NCBI GenBank assembly: GCA_023400405.1
Contig: JAEXFD010000013.1
Span: forward strand, 62,001 to 126,000
Origin: Pseudomonadota bacterium
GTDB lineage: Bacteria; Pseudomonadota; Alphaproteobacteria; Sphingomonadales; Sphingomonadaceae
Reading direction: 5' to 3'
Length of the DNA stretch: 64,000 nucleotides
The notes beneath the pieces are model-generated. The model did no database searches. It was given only the letters and a program-made list of their open reading frames with translations, and was not told the DNA's origin. Within the stretch, counting starts at the first letter, position 1, and the number at the start of each line of letters is the position of its first letter. Positions 7,620 through 15,559 of this stretch are shown one piece after another. The position numbers and the translations under genes were made by a program.

Positions 7620-9758
7620 ATGACCCAGCTTTCCCTCCACGCGCGGTTGTTCGCCACCGTCGCGCTTTTCGCTCCGCTTCCTGCGCTCGCCCAGCAGGCG
7701 ACTGCGCTGCCCACCATCGATGTCAGTTCCGACCAGGGCGAGGCTCAGGCGGGCGAGCATCGCGATCGCGCCCAGTTCGCCAGTGATGCGGTTCGTTCCA
7801 GCGATACCGCCGCGATCCTGCGCGAATTGCCCGGAGTCAGCGCGTTCGATGCCGGGGGTCTCGCCAGCCTGCCGGTGATCCGCGGCCTCGATTCCGACCG
7901 CGTCGCGATCCTCGTCGATGGCGTGAAGATCGACGATGTCTGCCCAAACAAGATGGCGCCGCCGCTCTCATTCACTGATCCGCAGACGGTGCGCGCGGCG
8001 AGCGTGTTGACCGGTGTCGCACCGGTCAGCATGGGCGGCGACACGATCGGCGGGGCGATCAGCGTCGAAACGCTCGCGCCGCGCTTCGCCGCGCCCGGCG
8101 CGACGCTGTTCACCGGCCGCGCCAGTGCCTTTTATCGCAGCAATGGCGATGGCTTTGGCGGCGCGCTGTCGCTCACCGCGGCGAGCGACCGGCTGAGCCT
8201 CAGCTATAACGGCTCCTATACCCAGGCCGACAATTATCGCGGCGGGGGCAGCGACGGCGTGGTGCGCTCGTCCGAATATGCCAAGACCGATCACGCGGTC
8301 GCGCTCGCCGCCAGCACCGGGGCCGGCCAGTTCGAACTGCGTGCCGGCATCCAGCGCGCCCCGCGCGAGGGGTTTCCCAATCAATATATGGACATGACCG
8401 ACAATCGCTCCTGGTTCGCCAGCGGGCGGTATCGCGGCCTGCTCGATTGGGGCGATGTCGATCTCACGGTCCACTATCGCGACACCGATCACGAGATGAA
8501 CTTCCTCGCCGACAAGGGCGGCACCGCCAATGGCGGCATGCCGATGCTCACCGAAACGCATACCGCCGGCTACGCCCTGAAACTGCGCGTCCCGGTCTCT
8601 CCACGCGACACGATCGGGCTCGGCAGCGAATTCCACCACCAGTGGCTGAACGACTATTGGCCCCCGGTCGCCGGCAGCATGATGATGGGGCCGAACCGCT
8701 ATGTGAACATCGCGGGCGCCAAGCGCGACCGGCTGGGCAGCTATCTCGAATGGGAGCGCAGCTGGAGCCCTGCCGTCTCGACCGTGATCGGCGGCCGCAA
8801 CGACCAGCTCTGGATGAATGCCGGCGCGGTGCAGCCTTATTCCACCGGCATGATGAACATAGCCGACGCATCGGCAGCGACGGCGTTCAACGCCGCCGAT
8901 CACCACGCGCACGACAGCAATTGGAGCGCGAGCGCAACGGCTCGCTATGCTCCGTCGAAGCAGTTTGCCGCCGAGCTCGGCTATGCCCATAAGGTTCGCT
9001 CGCCGAGCATCTATGAGCGGTACAGCTGGGGCCGCGGATCGATGTCGAGCCGGATGATCGGCTGGTTCGGCGACGGCAACGGCTATGTTGGCAATCTCAC
9101 CCTCGCACCCGAACGCGCGGACACGGTCAGCGCGACGCTCACGCTTTCCGGCAGCGGCGAGCATCCATGGACGCTCAAGCTGTCGCCCTATTTCACGCAT
9201 GTCGCCGATTACATCGACGTGGTGAAGCTCAAGGACTTGGCCGATGCGATGGGGCGGCCGACCGGCTTCGCCCAGCTCCAGTTCGCCAATGGCGAGGCGC
9301 GCTTCTACGGCCTCGATCTGTCGGGAGCGCTGCATTTATGGCACACGCTCCAGGCCGGCAGCGCCAGCCTGTCCTTCGCCGCGAGCTGGGCGCAGGGGGA
9401 CAGTCTCGCGGACGGCGGCGCGCTCTATCACCAGATGCCGTTCAACGCGAAGCTTCGCCTCGATCACAAGCTTGGCGGCTGGGAGAACCGCGTCGAACTC
9501 GCCTGGGTGAGCGACAAGACTCGGGTCGATACGACCCGCAACGAGCCGCGGACCGAGGGTTATGCGCTGGTCAATCTCGGCACCAGCTATGGCTGGAAGG
9601 GCGTGCGGCTCAGCCTCGACGTCGAAAACCTGCTCGACAGCGCCTATGCGCTGCCGCTCGGCGGCGTCTCGCTCGGCGACTATCGCGCGACCGGGCTGGC
9701 GCGTCCAGTGCCGGGACGCGGCCGCAGTTTCGATTTCGGTGTGAGCCTGGAGTTCTGA
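7620..9758 (+). CDS. TonB-dependent copper receptor, OprC/NosA-like
   Basis: The 712-residue outer-membrane receptor has a signal peptide (1-24), a plug domain (about 50-165) and a 22-strand-type barrel ending in aromatic FGVSLEF. The plug carries VCPNKMAPPLSF, with Cys108 and Met112 matching the CxxxM copper site of OprC/NosA proteins. Met-rich stretches occur in the barrel loops (for example GSMMMGPN). OprC/NosA proteins bring copper across the outer membrane, and NosA was found in denitrifiers. Here it probably supplies NirK and pseudoazurin. The TonB gene starts 4 bp after its stop. Confidence 0.88.
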   Translation: MTQLSLHARLFATVALFAPLPALAQQATALPTIDVSSDQGEAQAGEHRDRAQFASDAVRSSDTAAILRELPGVSAFDAGGLASLPVIRGLDSDRVAILVDGVKIDDVCPNKMAPPLSFTDPQTVRAASVLTGVAPVSMGGDTIGGAISVETLAPRFAAPGATLFTGRASAFYRSNGDGFGGALSLTAASDRLSLSYNGSYTQADNYRGGGSDGVVRSSEYAKTDHAVALAASTGAGQFELRAGIQRAPREGFPNQYMDMTDNRSWFASGRYRGLLDWGDVDLTVHYRDTDHEMNFLADKGGTANGGMPMLTETHTAGYALKLRVPVSPRDTIGLGSEFHHQWLNDYWPPVAGSMMMGPNRYVNIAGAKRDRLGSYLEWERSWSPAVSTVIGGRNDQLWMNAGAVQPYSTGMMNIADASAATAFNAADHHAHDSNWSASATARYAPSKQFAAELGYAHKVRSPSIYERYSWGRGSMSSRMIGWFGDGNGYVGNLTLAPERADTVSATLTLSGSGEHPWTLKLSPYFTHVADYIDVVKLKDLADAMGRPTGFAQLQFANGEARFYGLDLSGALHLWHTLQAGSASLSFAASWAQGDSLADGGALYHQMPFNAKLRLDHKLGGWENRVELAWVSDKTRVDTTRNEPRTEGYALVNLGTSYGWKGVRLSLDVENLLDSAYALPLGGVSLGDYRATGLARPVPGRGRSFDFGVSLEF

Positions 9759-9762
9759 CGCC

Positions 9763-10428
9763 ATGAAACTGCTCACTGCTACCGATCGCGTCTGGGGCCT
9801 GGCGATGACCGGCGCCGTCTACGGAGCGCTTGGCCCGGCGCTGCTGATGCTCGGCACAGGGATCGGCCATGCTCCGGTTCGGCACGGCGTGCTCAAGACC
9901 TTTGATGTGGCGCTGCCGCGCACGGAGCCCGATCCCACCCGCGCGGCGCCAAATCATGCGAAGCGCCGGATGCCAAACCCGCAGGAACCTGCCAAGGCGG
10001 CGTATTCCGCAAGGCGATCACCGTCGCCGGCAAGCGCCGCTCCCGCCGAGTTGGCGGTACCTAAGCCGATAATGCCAGACAGGTCCCTCGCACCGCCGAT
10101 CCTCCTCATGGCCCCGCCCCCGCCCCCGCCCCCGCCCCCGCCGCCGGAGGCGCCGGGTGCAGTACTCGATACCTATGCGAAGCGCCTTTGGTCCCATATC
10201 GCCGCGAAACGTCCGGCGGGAGTCCATCTGGAAGGAACGACCGGGATCGCCTTCAACGTCACGCGAAGCGGCGCTGTCGAAAATGTATCGATATCGTCAC
10301 GCAGCGGCAATCCGGTGCTCGATCGCCTCGCAGTCCGCGTCGTGCGTCAGGCAGCGCCACTGCCGGTTCCGCCCGACGAATTGGGGTTGGACGAGCTGCA
10401 CTTCACGATATGCTTCGATTTCCGCTGA
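9763..10428 (+). CDS. tonB: TonB family energy transducer
   Basis: The 221-residue protein has an N-terminal membrane helix (about 13-33), a Pro-rich periplasmic spacer with 11 consecutive prolines (about 117-127) and a C-terminal TonB domain (about 133-221) with the YAKRLWSHIAAKRP and SGNPVLDRLAVRVVRQAAPLPVPP features. It links the proton motive force to the receptor directly upstream, 4 bp away, and is most likely dedicated to it. No exbB or exbD is nearby. Confidence 0.88.
   Translation: MKLLTATDRVWGLAMTGAVYGALGPALLMLGTGIGHAPVRHGVLKTFDVALPRTEPDPTRAAPNHAKRRMPNPQEPAKAAYSARRSPSPASAAPAELAVPKPIMPDRSLAPPILLMAPPPPPPPPPPPEAPGAVLDTYAKRLWSHIAAKRPAGVHLEGTTGIAFNVTRSGAVENVSISSRSGNPVLDRLAVRVVRQAAPLPVPPDELGLDELHFTICFDFR
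10112..10146 (+). repeat. CCCCCG simple repeat inside tonB
   Basis: Tandem copies of a C-rich hexamer encode the polyproline spacer. A change in copy number by one full unit would keep the frame and alter the length of the spacer. Confidence 0.6.
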
Positions 10429-11279
10429 AACCTGACATGCAGCGCGAATGGCGACGTCGGGGTCGACGCGAATATGCTCAAAGAGCACCAGCCGTGTGAA
10501 TGGCCGGTTCTTCTTCATAACTGCTCGCCTAGATACAATATTGGCAAACGGCTTCTTCGGCATCGACCTGGCGTGCTTTGTTCGACCCAGGCGGAACGCT
10601 TATCAGACCAGTCTCGTACTCCATCGACGCCGAGCGTCACGCAGATAGTCGCCGATCGGGTAGTCGGGCTCCAGAGTCGGTCAGCGTGCCACAAGGGTGT
10701 GCAGGCGAACGCAGATGCCGTTAACAAGCGCGACGCGTGCGGCGGTCACGCGTGCCTGCCATTCGTCTATCGAGTGATAGTCGCGCCGGCCGCCCCAACG
10801 ATCCGGCGTCATCGGATTTACGGGAAATCCCTGCAATTGGGCCTTAGTGACAGCCTTCTAGAGTGAGGAGCGAATGACTGCTTTTGGGTGAAGCCGCAGG
10901 GGATCCGAACGGCAAGAAATGAGGCGCTTTCGCGACGGTCCGCTACACCGCAGTCCATCGGCAGGTTCTTTCGGGATGAGACATTCGCGGTGGCTGATTT
11001 GAACGACCGGCTCTTGGTCTGAAACAGCCCCGAAGCGCCGCTCACCGATGGCAGCTGCGGTAACGAATGAGACGCCTCAGAAGGGCCCCTCGGGGGAAGT
11101 CGAATTTTCTCATAATGCATTGAACTCGTTTGAACATTAATCGGCTCAGCACCACCAGCCCACCACTTCTCCCACTGTACGTGCGATCTTCCGGCCCGAC
11201 ATGGCGCAGCTTGCGACCGGCTAAGAGCCTCAAATTTCAATCATTGGCGAATTCAACTTCCGGTCCTCAGAGACGCCGT
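10429..11279. other. Gap with no supported gene
   Basis: About 850 bp with many short frames on both strands and no convincing start, ribosome site or domain. A 43-codon minus-strand frame (10681-10812) has a protein-like composition (MTPDRWGGRRDYHSIDEWQA...) but matches nothing I know; it could be a gene fragment. The stretch may mark the boundary between the respiratory block and the accessory DNA. Confidence 0.5.
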
Positions 11280-11615
11280 TCACTCGGTCCCCGGCTGAGC
11301 ACTCATCGCGGCGGCGGAGATCGCTAATATTGGACGCCGCGTTGCTTCGGGAACCCGCTTCAGAAAGCTAGGCCCAGCTTGGAACGAGATCCGATTCGCC
11401 AAGATCGTCCGCGCCCGAATCCTTCTCTCGTTCACGGTCCGGATCCCCCAGCAAATATCAAGCGCGTCGATACGCTCCTCGATCGCAGTCTGTATCGCAG
11501 CGACGAGTTCGGTGCGGTTGAGCTTAGGTGGCGGGCTCGGAGATGGACTGGGCAGAGGCAGAGAGCCGCGGCGATCACGCCGACCCCTCGAACCCCCTCT
11601 TGCTCTCGAACTCAT
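11280..11615 (-). CDS. Small unknown protein, last gene of the minus-strand run
   Basis: This 111-residue frame starts with an ATGA overlap on the stop of the MarR-like gene, which suggests coupled translation. The N-terminus is Arg/Ser/Pro-rich (1-32). A helical section (33-60, TELVAAIQTAIEERIDALDI) follows. I do not recognise the family. The overlap is the main support; the composition alone would not be enough. Confidence 0.4.
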   Translation of the reverse strand: MSSRARGGSRGRRDRRGSLPLPSPSPSPPPKLNRTELVAAIQTAIEERIDALDICWGIRTVNERRIRARTILANRISFQAGPSFLKRVPEATRRPILAISAAAMSAQPGTE

Positions 11616-12130
11616 AAATCCACCTCGTGATCAGAGCCGCAAGGCAGCTTCCGGAGCATTTGCTGTGCCCATCGACGCATGAGGTCGTCGGCCCGACGCG
11701 TCAGGGAGAGAAACGAACGACGGCCGTCCGTGCCATCGGCGATCCGAGAAACGAGTCCCAGATCTTCCAGGCGCCCGATCCATCGTAACGCCGTGGTCGG
11801 CGGGCATTGTGACGCGATGCAGGCACTGGATATGCTGACCATGCGTCCTTCGATTCCCGAGACAAAAAGATCGAGTAAGATTTCCCATGCGGGATCGGCG
11901 AAAAGATCGGGAGGGAACAGTTCGTCCCGTCGGCGCCGAAGAGCGAGATAGTCGCGGATGCGCTCGGCAAGCACCTCATCGCTCGCGGTTGCAGACCGGG
12001 TCTCCGGGGAAGAAGGTCTGGGCTCCGGAAACATGCTCCCAAGGCCCTCGAGCAACTCGCTGGCGAGGCTGGATAGATGTTCAAGTTCGTTCCGGGATCT
12101 CGATATGCTTGCGTAGGTGTGGGTCGCCAT
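11612..12130 (-). CDS. MarR-like winged-helix regulator
   Basis: The 172-residue protein has a winged helix-turn-helix in its C-terminal half (about 88-165): AWEILLDLFVSG, a helix-turn-helix with CPPTTALRWIGRLEDLGLV, then a wing (RIADGTDGRRSFLSLT). The ATG at 12130 is chosen because GGGAGAG lies 6 bp before it; an earlier ATG at 12163 would lengthen the overlap with the upstream membrane gene. Even so it overlaps that gene by 50 bp. The DNA target is unknown; it may regulate its own operon. Confidence 0.7.
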   Translation of the reverse strand: MATHTYASISRSRNELEHLSSLASELLEGLGSMFPEPRPSSPETRSATASDEVLAERIRDYLALRRRRDELFPPDLFADPAWEILLDLFVSGIEGRMVSISSACIASQCPPTTALRWIGRLEDLGLVSRIADGTDGRRSFLSLTRRADDLMRRWAQQMLRKLPCGSDHEVDL

Positions 12131-12545
12131 CGCGGCTCTCCCTCGTATCGGCAGAGCGATCAAGCGCGATCCCGGTGATCATCGCGATCAGCACGGGGAT
12201 GGCCCAGAACGTCTCTGCCGCAAAATAGACCTTCGCCACGAACCGGGGCGCCAGCAGCGTACCGAGGTGGGAGAACACCGCCACTAGATGGAATCCCGCC
12301 ATCCATATCGGCCAACACCTGAGGCTGCCAAGCGCCAGCAGGTACAGGCCGACAAGAAGCCCTAGATCCACGCTGAAGACCGCCGGTTCGAAGCGTCCGA
12401 ACCGCGGCCCGAGCAGGGAGGCGGGGATCGTCAGGAAGCAGGCACCTATGATCAGACCCGCCGCCCAACGACCCTCCTTCCCGCCGCAGACCCACGCATA
12501 ACCGCACGCCAACGTCGTCAAGAGCCAGAAGAGGAATGCGATCAT
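12081..12545 (-). CDS. Small multi-pass membrane protein
   Basis: The 154-residue protein has four or five hydrophobic segments (about 1-18, 27-47, 55-76, 82-100, 112-130) and a charged C-terminal tail. I see no known motif. It lies between an unknown 114-residue gene and the MarR-like gene, on the same strand and overlapping the latter, so they are probably one operon. Confidence 0.65.
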   Translation of the reverse strand: MIAFLFWLLTTLACGYAWVCGGKEGRWAAGLIIGACFLTIPASLLGPRFGRFEPAVFSVDLGLLVGLYLLALGSLRCWPIWMAGFHLVAVFSHLGTLLAPRFVAKVYFAAETFWAIPVLIAMITGIALDRSADTRESRDGDPHLRKHIEIPERT

Positions 12546-12592
12546 CTCCGCCTTCCGTCCACTCCACGCGACATGCGGTCAAGGGATCGACT

Positions 12593-12937
12593 TCAGGCGG
12601 GTTCGACAGCTCGCACCTCATCGAGCGACCCGGAGGGTACCCAGCCGGCGGGGCATCCGAAATCCTCGGGTGCGAAGTTGCTTTCCCCCTTGATTTTGAC
12701 CAGGAGCCGCAGCGTAGAGACGAGCTCGGAACGACCTGCGACGATGCCGCTCAGGCCGGCGTTCAATCCGGAATAGAGGCGCTGGCTCTGGGCCGAGGGG
12801 AGATTGGAGCCCTTAGCCGATTCCAGAACCGTGGCGAACATTCGCACGCTTTGAAGCAACGCGTCGTCGACCGCCGCAAAGGTGTTCTGGGTGTCTGCGG
12901 CCACGAGCTGCCCGACGCCTGGGTGGAATTTCAACAT
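12593..12937 (-). CDS. Unknown 114-residue protein
   Basis: A mostly helical protein with a repeated hydrophobic pattern (about 20-90) and a short acidic tail. The start at 12937 is chosen over 12973 because GAGGAG lies 8 bp before it. The family is not recognised. Its place after the LuxR-type gene (54 bp gap) and before a membrane protein suggests it belongs to the same operon. Confidence 0.55.
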   Translation of the reverse strand: MLKFHPGVGQLVAADTQNTFAAVDDALLQSVRMFATVLESAKGSNLPSAQSQRLYSGLNAGLSGIVAGRSELVSTLRLLVKIKGESNFAPEDFGCPAGWVPSGSLDEVRAVEPA

Positions 12938-12990
12938 CCTTGCATCTCCTCGCGCCCCATCGGCGCTTCTCATCGGTTGGCGACAAGAGG

Positions 12991-13476
12991 TCAGCGAAGA
13001 ATCCGATAAAAGCCAGCAATGGTCAGCGTCAGCCCCACCATCAGCGCGGCGAATAGCACCGCGATCTGGAGGATGTGCTGTGTCTTCTCACCCCAGCTAT
13101 ATCGGCGCTCCTGCCCTCCCATCGGCGGGAGGGGCAACCATATGCGCCTCCTGCCGACTGGGGCGACTGATGACAGGGGTAGGGCCGGCGGCGGAAGCTC
13201 GCCCGGTGGTGATCCCAATTTTTGGGAGGTGGCGGCGTTGGCGAAAACCCGCGCGGCATCGCGTCGATTGTTGACGCCAAGTGCGGCCATCGCCTGCTTG
13301 AGATAGGTGTCGACGCTCGCAGGAGCGAGACCTGTGCTCCTCGCGATCTCCTTCGACGACATGCCTTGGGCCACCAGCTGTAGGCATATGCGCTGACCCT
13401 CATGCAAACGTGCGATCTGCTCGGAATGTCCAGCGGGGCGAACTACCGTCGGAGCAGATTTCGAGGGCTCGCTCAA
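12991..13476 (-). CDS. Membrane-anchored LuxR-type helix-turn-helix protein
   Basis: The 161-residue protein has a LuxR/GerE DNA-binding domain at the N-terminus (about 18-78, with LQLVAQGMSSKEIARSTGLA and YLKQAMAALGVNNRRDAAR). A Pro-rich linker follows, and the C-terminus is one hydrophobic helix (about 135-157). There is no receiver or ligand domain. Tethering an HTH domain to the membrane is unusual: it would act on DNA at the membrane or be released by proteolysis. It overlaps the upstream 63-residue gene by an ATGA. Confidence 0.75.
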   Translation of the reverse strand: MSEPSKSAPTVVRPAGHSEQIARLHEGQRICLQLVAQGMSSKEIARSTGLAPASVDTYLKQAMAALGVNNRRDAARVFANAATSQKLGSPPGELPPPALPLSSVAPVGRRRIWLPLPPMGGQERRYSWGEKTQHILQIAVLFAALMVGLTLTIAGFYRILR

Positions 13477-13664
13477 TGGGAGGAAGCCTCGTCGATGCCA
13501 TTCACGACCGCTTCATTTAGCGGCACTTCGCCGCGTAAAAGGTCTTCAGCCATCTGCAGATAGCAGGCCGCCTGAGAAGCTCCGATCTGGTCGCAAATAG
13601 CGATGGCAACATCAATGTGCGTGACCGCGTCCAGTTGCAGAAGCCGGATCGTTTCGTCGCGCAT
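13473..13664 (-). CDS. Small unknown protein upstream of the LuxR-type gene
   Basis: A 63-residue helical, mildly acidic protein with no Cys-pair motif. Its stop overlaps the start of the membrane-anchored LuxR-type gene by 4 bp (ATGA), showing coupling. It may be a cytoplasmic partner or inhibitor of that regulator; this is a guess from the arrangement. Confidence 0.5.
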   Translation of the reverse strand: MRDETIRLLQLDAVTHIDVAIAICDQIGASQAACYLQMAEDLLRGEVPLNEAVVNGIDEASSH

Positions 13665-13714
13665 GATGCCTGCTAGCGGTTGGAGAGCAGCAGCCTACAG
13701 CGCATGATTATGGA

Positions 13715-13840
13715 TTAAAACAGATTTACGAGCATGCGGCAGAGTGGCACCGCGATGCCCAGAGCGACGAGAAAGCCCGTCACGCCGAGCCACCACTTGC
13801 TTTCAGGATCAGCGTCGCGTGGGTCTGGCCAAGGTTTCAT
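13715..13840 (-). CDS. Possible 41-residue single-pass membrane protein
   Basis: From the ATG at 13840 (preceded by GGTGAG) the frame encodes a short Pro/Asp-rich head and one transmembrane helix (about 17-38). A longer in-frame start at 14011 has a less protein-like N-terminus. Small size makes the call uncertain. Confidence 0.4.
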   Translation of the reverse strand: MKPWPDPRDADPESKWWLGVTGFLVALGIAVPLCRMLVNLF

Positions 13841-14121
13841 CTCACCAATCTGAACCAAAGCAGACCATTTCGTCCAATCTGCGGGTGATGTTCGACGACA
13901 ACGCACCTCAGAGTCTGATCGATTTCTTTGAAAATTATGCGTCTGTGACATGATCAAGTGCCGGATCCGGCCTTTGAGCGACGACATCTCCGACTTGCCA
14001 TCTATGCTCATCGGGGCTTAACGGCTGCCCGGGACCAGAGCCCGCAAGGCCCGTCAAGGCCGAGCACTGGCTCCGCTGATCGGCACCAGCGTGGCTTCAC
14101 CAGGATCGAGAGCATGCCGGC

Positions 14122-14334
14122 TCATCTCGCCCTCCCCTTGCTAAACACGCGATCGCTTTCGAGGAACGCGGCGAGCATCGCCGGAATGAGATCCGCGACT
14201 GGCTCCTCCCGGCCGTAGGTCTGGGCGTAGAGCGCCGCATATTCGACGAGCGCCTGATGGAGGTCCGGCATCACCGAGATGCCGAGCTTGACCGGCGTGC
14301 GGTCGGGAAGTTGCGCAAGCTTGAGGTCGGGCAT
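14122..14334 (-). CDS. DUF2274 domain protein (end of trb operon)
   Basis: The 70-residue protein matches the DUF2274 family that normally follows trbI in alphaproteobacterial conjugation operons (KLGISVMPDLHQALVEYAALYAQTYG). It starts 1 bp after trbI. Its function is not known. Confidence 0.85.
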   Translation of the reverse strand: MPDLKLAQLPDRTPVKLGISVMPDLHQALVEYAALYAQTYGREEPVADLIPAMLAAFLESDRVFSKGRAR

Positions 14335-14335
14335 G

Positions 14336-15559
14336 TCATTGCTCCTGGCCGGGCCATGGCGCGAGGACGATGTCCTTGTGCACCACGACGCGGAGTGGCC
14401 AGCCGGGTCGCACCTTCACGGTCGGCTGGACGTTGAGGTTCTTGGTGACGATCTGGTCGCCGGCACGCGAGGTGCCCTGCTGTGCGGATTCGCGAATCGC
14501 GCGGACAAGGTCGCTTTCGCTGTCGCCTAAGCTCAGCTCGGTGCCGACGCCGAGCAGCGTCGACAGCGCCACGCCCTTGAGTAACTGCCAGGTATGGGTA
14601 TCGACCTTGTCGGCAAGGCCGGCATAGCCGGCCATGTCGGTCGCGGGCACATTGTCGATCCGGATTGAGCTGCCGTTCGGCAGGACGATACGCTGCCAGA
14701 CGACCAGAGCCCGGCTTTGCCCATAGGCCAGGACGCTGTCGTAGCTTCCGATTAGCCGGGCGCCCTGCGGAACCAGCAGGATATGACCGGTGGCGCTGTC
14801 ATAGGCGTTCTCGGTAACCTGCGCGGTGACGAGCCCGGGCAGGTCCGAGTTGAGACCGGTGATCAAGCTGGCGGCGATGATGCTGCCGGCGCTCAGGGTG
14901 TACGGCGAGACCTGCGCCACCAGCGCGTGCGGGTTGATGTCGCCGGTCTGGTCCTTGCCGGCGAGGAAGTCGGCCTTGCGCTGCTGGTTGCCCGGATTCC
15001 GCGCTGGATTGACTGCGATCGTTGTCGGTTGCTGTTCTCGACCCGGAATGGCGGTCGGCGCAGCAGAAGCCTGAGCAGCACCGGCTGGGTGCTCGGTGGC
15101 GCCGAGCTGCATCATGATCCCAGACTCGCGGGCCGCCTTGCGCTCGGCGAGAAGCCGCTGGCGTTCGGTCTCGGCCGCCTGCGCAGCCTGGTTCGAAGAG
15201 CCGGCGGGCGGCAATCCGCCAAGCGCCTCCTGCCGGCGCAGGATCGGACGCCCGAGATCGCCGGGGAGCGGCGGCCCGAGCCTGGGCACGTCGCCATAGC
15301 TTTTCGGCGCGCCGGCGAGGGCCTCGTCGGGCGCATGGTTGGCGATGTCCTTTTGGTCCTCGGCACCGGCGACGATCCGGAAGGTTGCGGGCTTGAGCGC
15401 GACCCAGGTGACCCCGACGATCGCCGTCGATCCCAGCGCCGCGATCGCGATGATCGCGCCGCGACGGAAGCGGATGATCCGGTTCGGGCGGCCGCGCAAC
15501 ACCAGCGTCTCGGGATCGACTTTGGGCGAGGTCGCGGCATCGGGCACGGTATCGCTCAT
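14336..15559 (-). CDS. trbI: TrbI/VirB10-family conjugation protein
   Basis: The 407-residue protein has one N-terminal membrane helix (about 35-56), a Pro/Gln-rich periplasmic linker and the conserved VirB10 C-terminal domain (about 215-400; LITGLNSDLPG, ILLVPQGARLIGSYDS, GYAGLADKVDTHTW). TrbI spans both membranes in the conjugative type IV channel with TrbG. Here the rest of the channel genes are missing, so it is probably non-functional for transfer. Its start overlaps the stop of the traG-trbG fusion by ATGA, the junction normally seen between trbG and trbI. Confidence 0.93.
   Translation of the reverse strand: MSDTVPDAATSPKVDPETLVLRGRPNRIIRFRRGAIIAIAALGSTAIVGVTWVALKPATFRIVAGAEDQKDIANHAPDEALAGAPKSYGDVPRLGPPLPGDLGRPILRRQEALGGLPPAGSSNQAAQAAETERQRLLAERKAARESGIMMQLGATEHPAGAAQASAAPTAIPGREQQPTTIAVNPARNPGNQQRKADFLAGKDQTGDINPHALVAQVSPYTLSAGSIIAASLITGLNSDLPGLVTAQVTENAYDSATGHILLVPQGARLIGSYDSVLAYGQSRALVVWQRIVLPNGSSIRIDNVPATDMAGYAGLADKVDTHTWQLLKGVALSTLLGVGTELSLGDSESDLVRAIRESAQQGTSRAGDQIVTKNLNVQPTVKVRPGWPLRVVVHKDIVLAPWPGQEQ

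Noticed and set aside
2543..9335. Long antisense frames opposite the oxidase, NirK and the copper receptor (for example 2543-3436, 5234-6337, 7968-9335)
   Set aside because: They are Arg/His/Ala-rich, have no domains and lie opposite genes with clear family motifs; high GC keeps them open.
10818..11240. A 140-codon minus-strand frame in the gap after tonB
   Set aside because: Ser/Arg-rich with no ribosome site or domain; the end resembles low-complexity intergenic sequence, not a protein.
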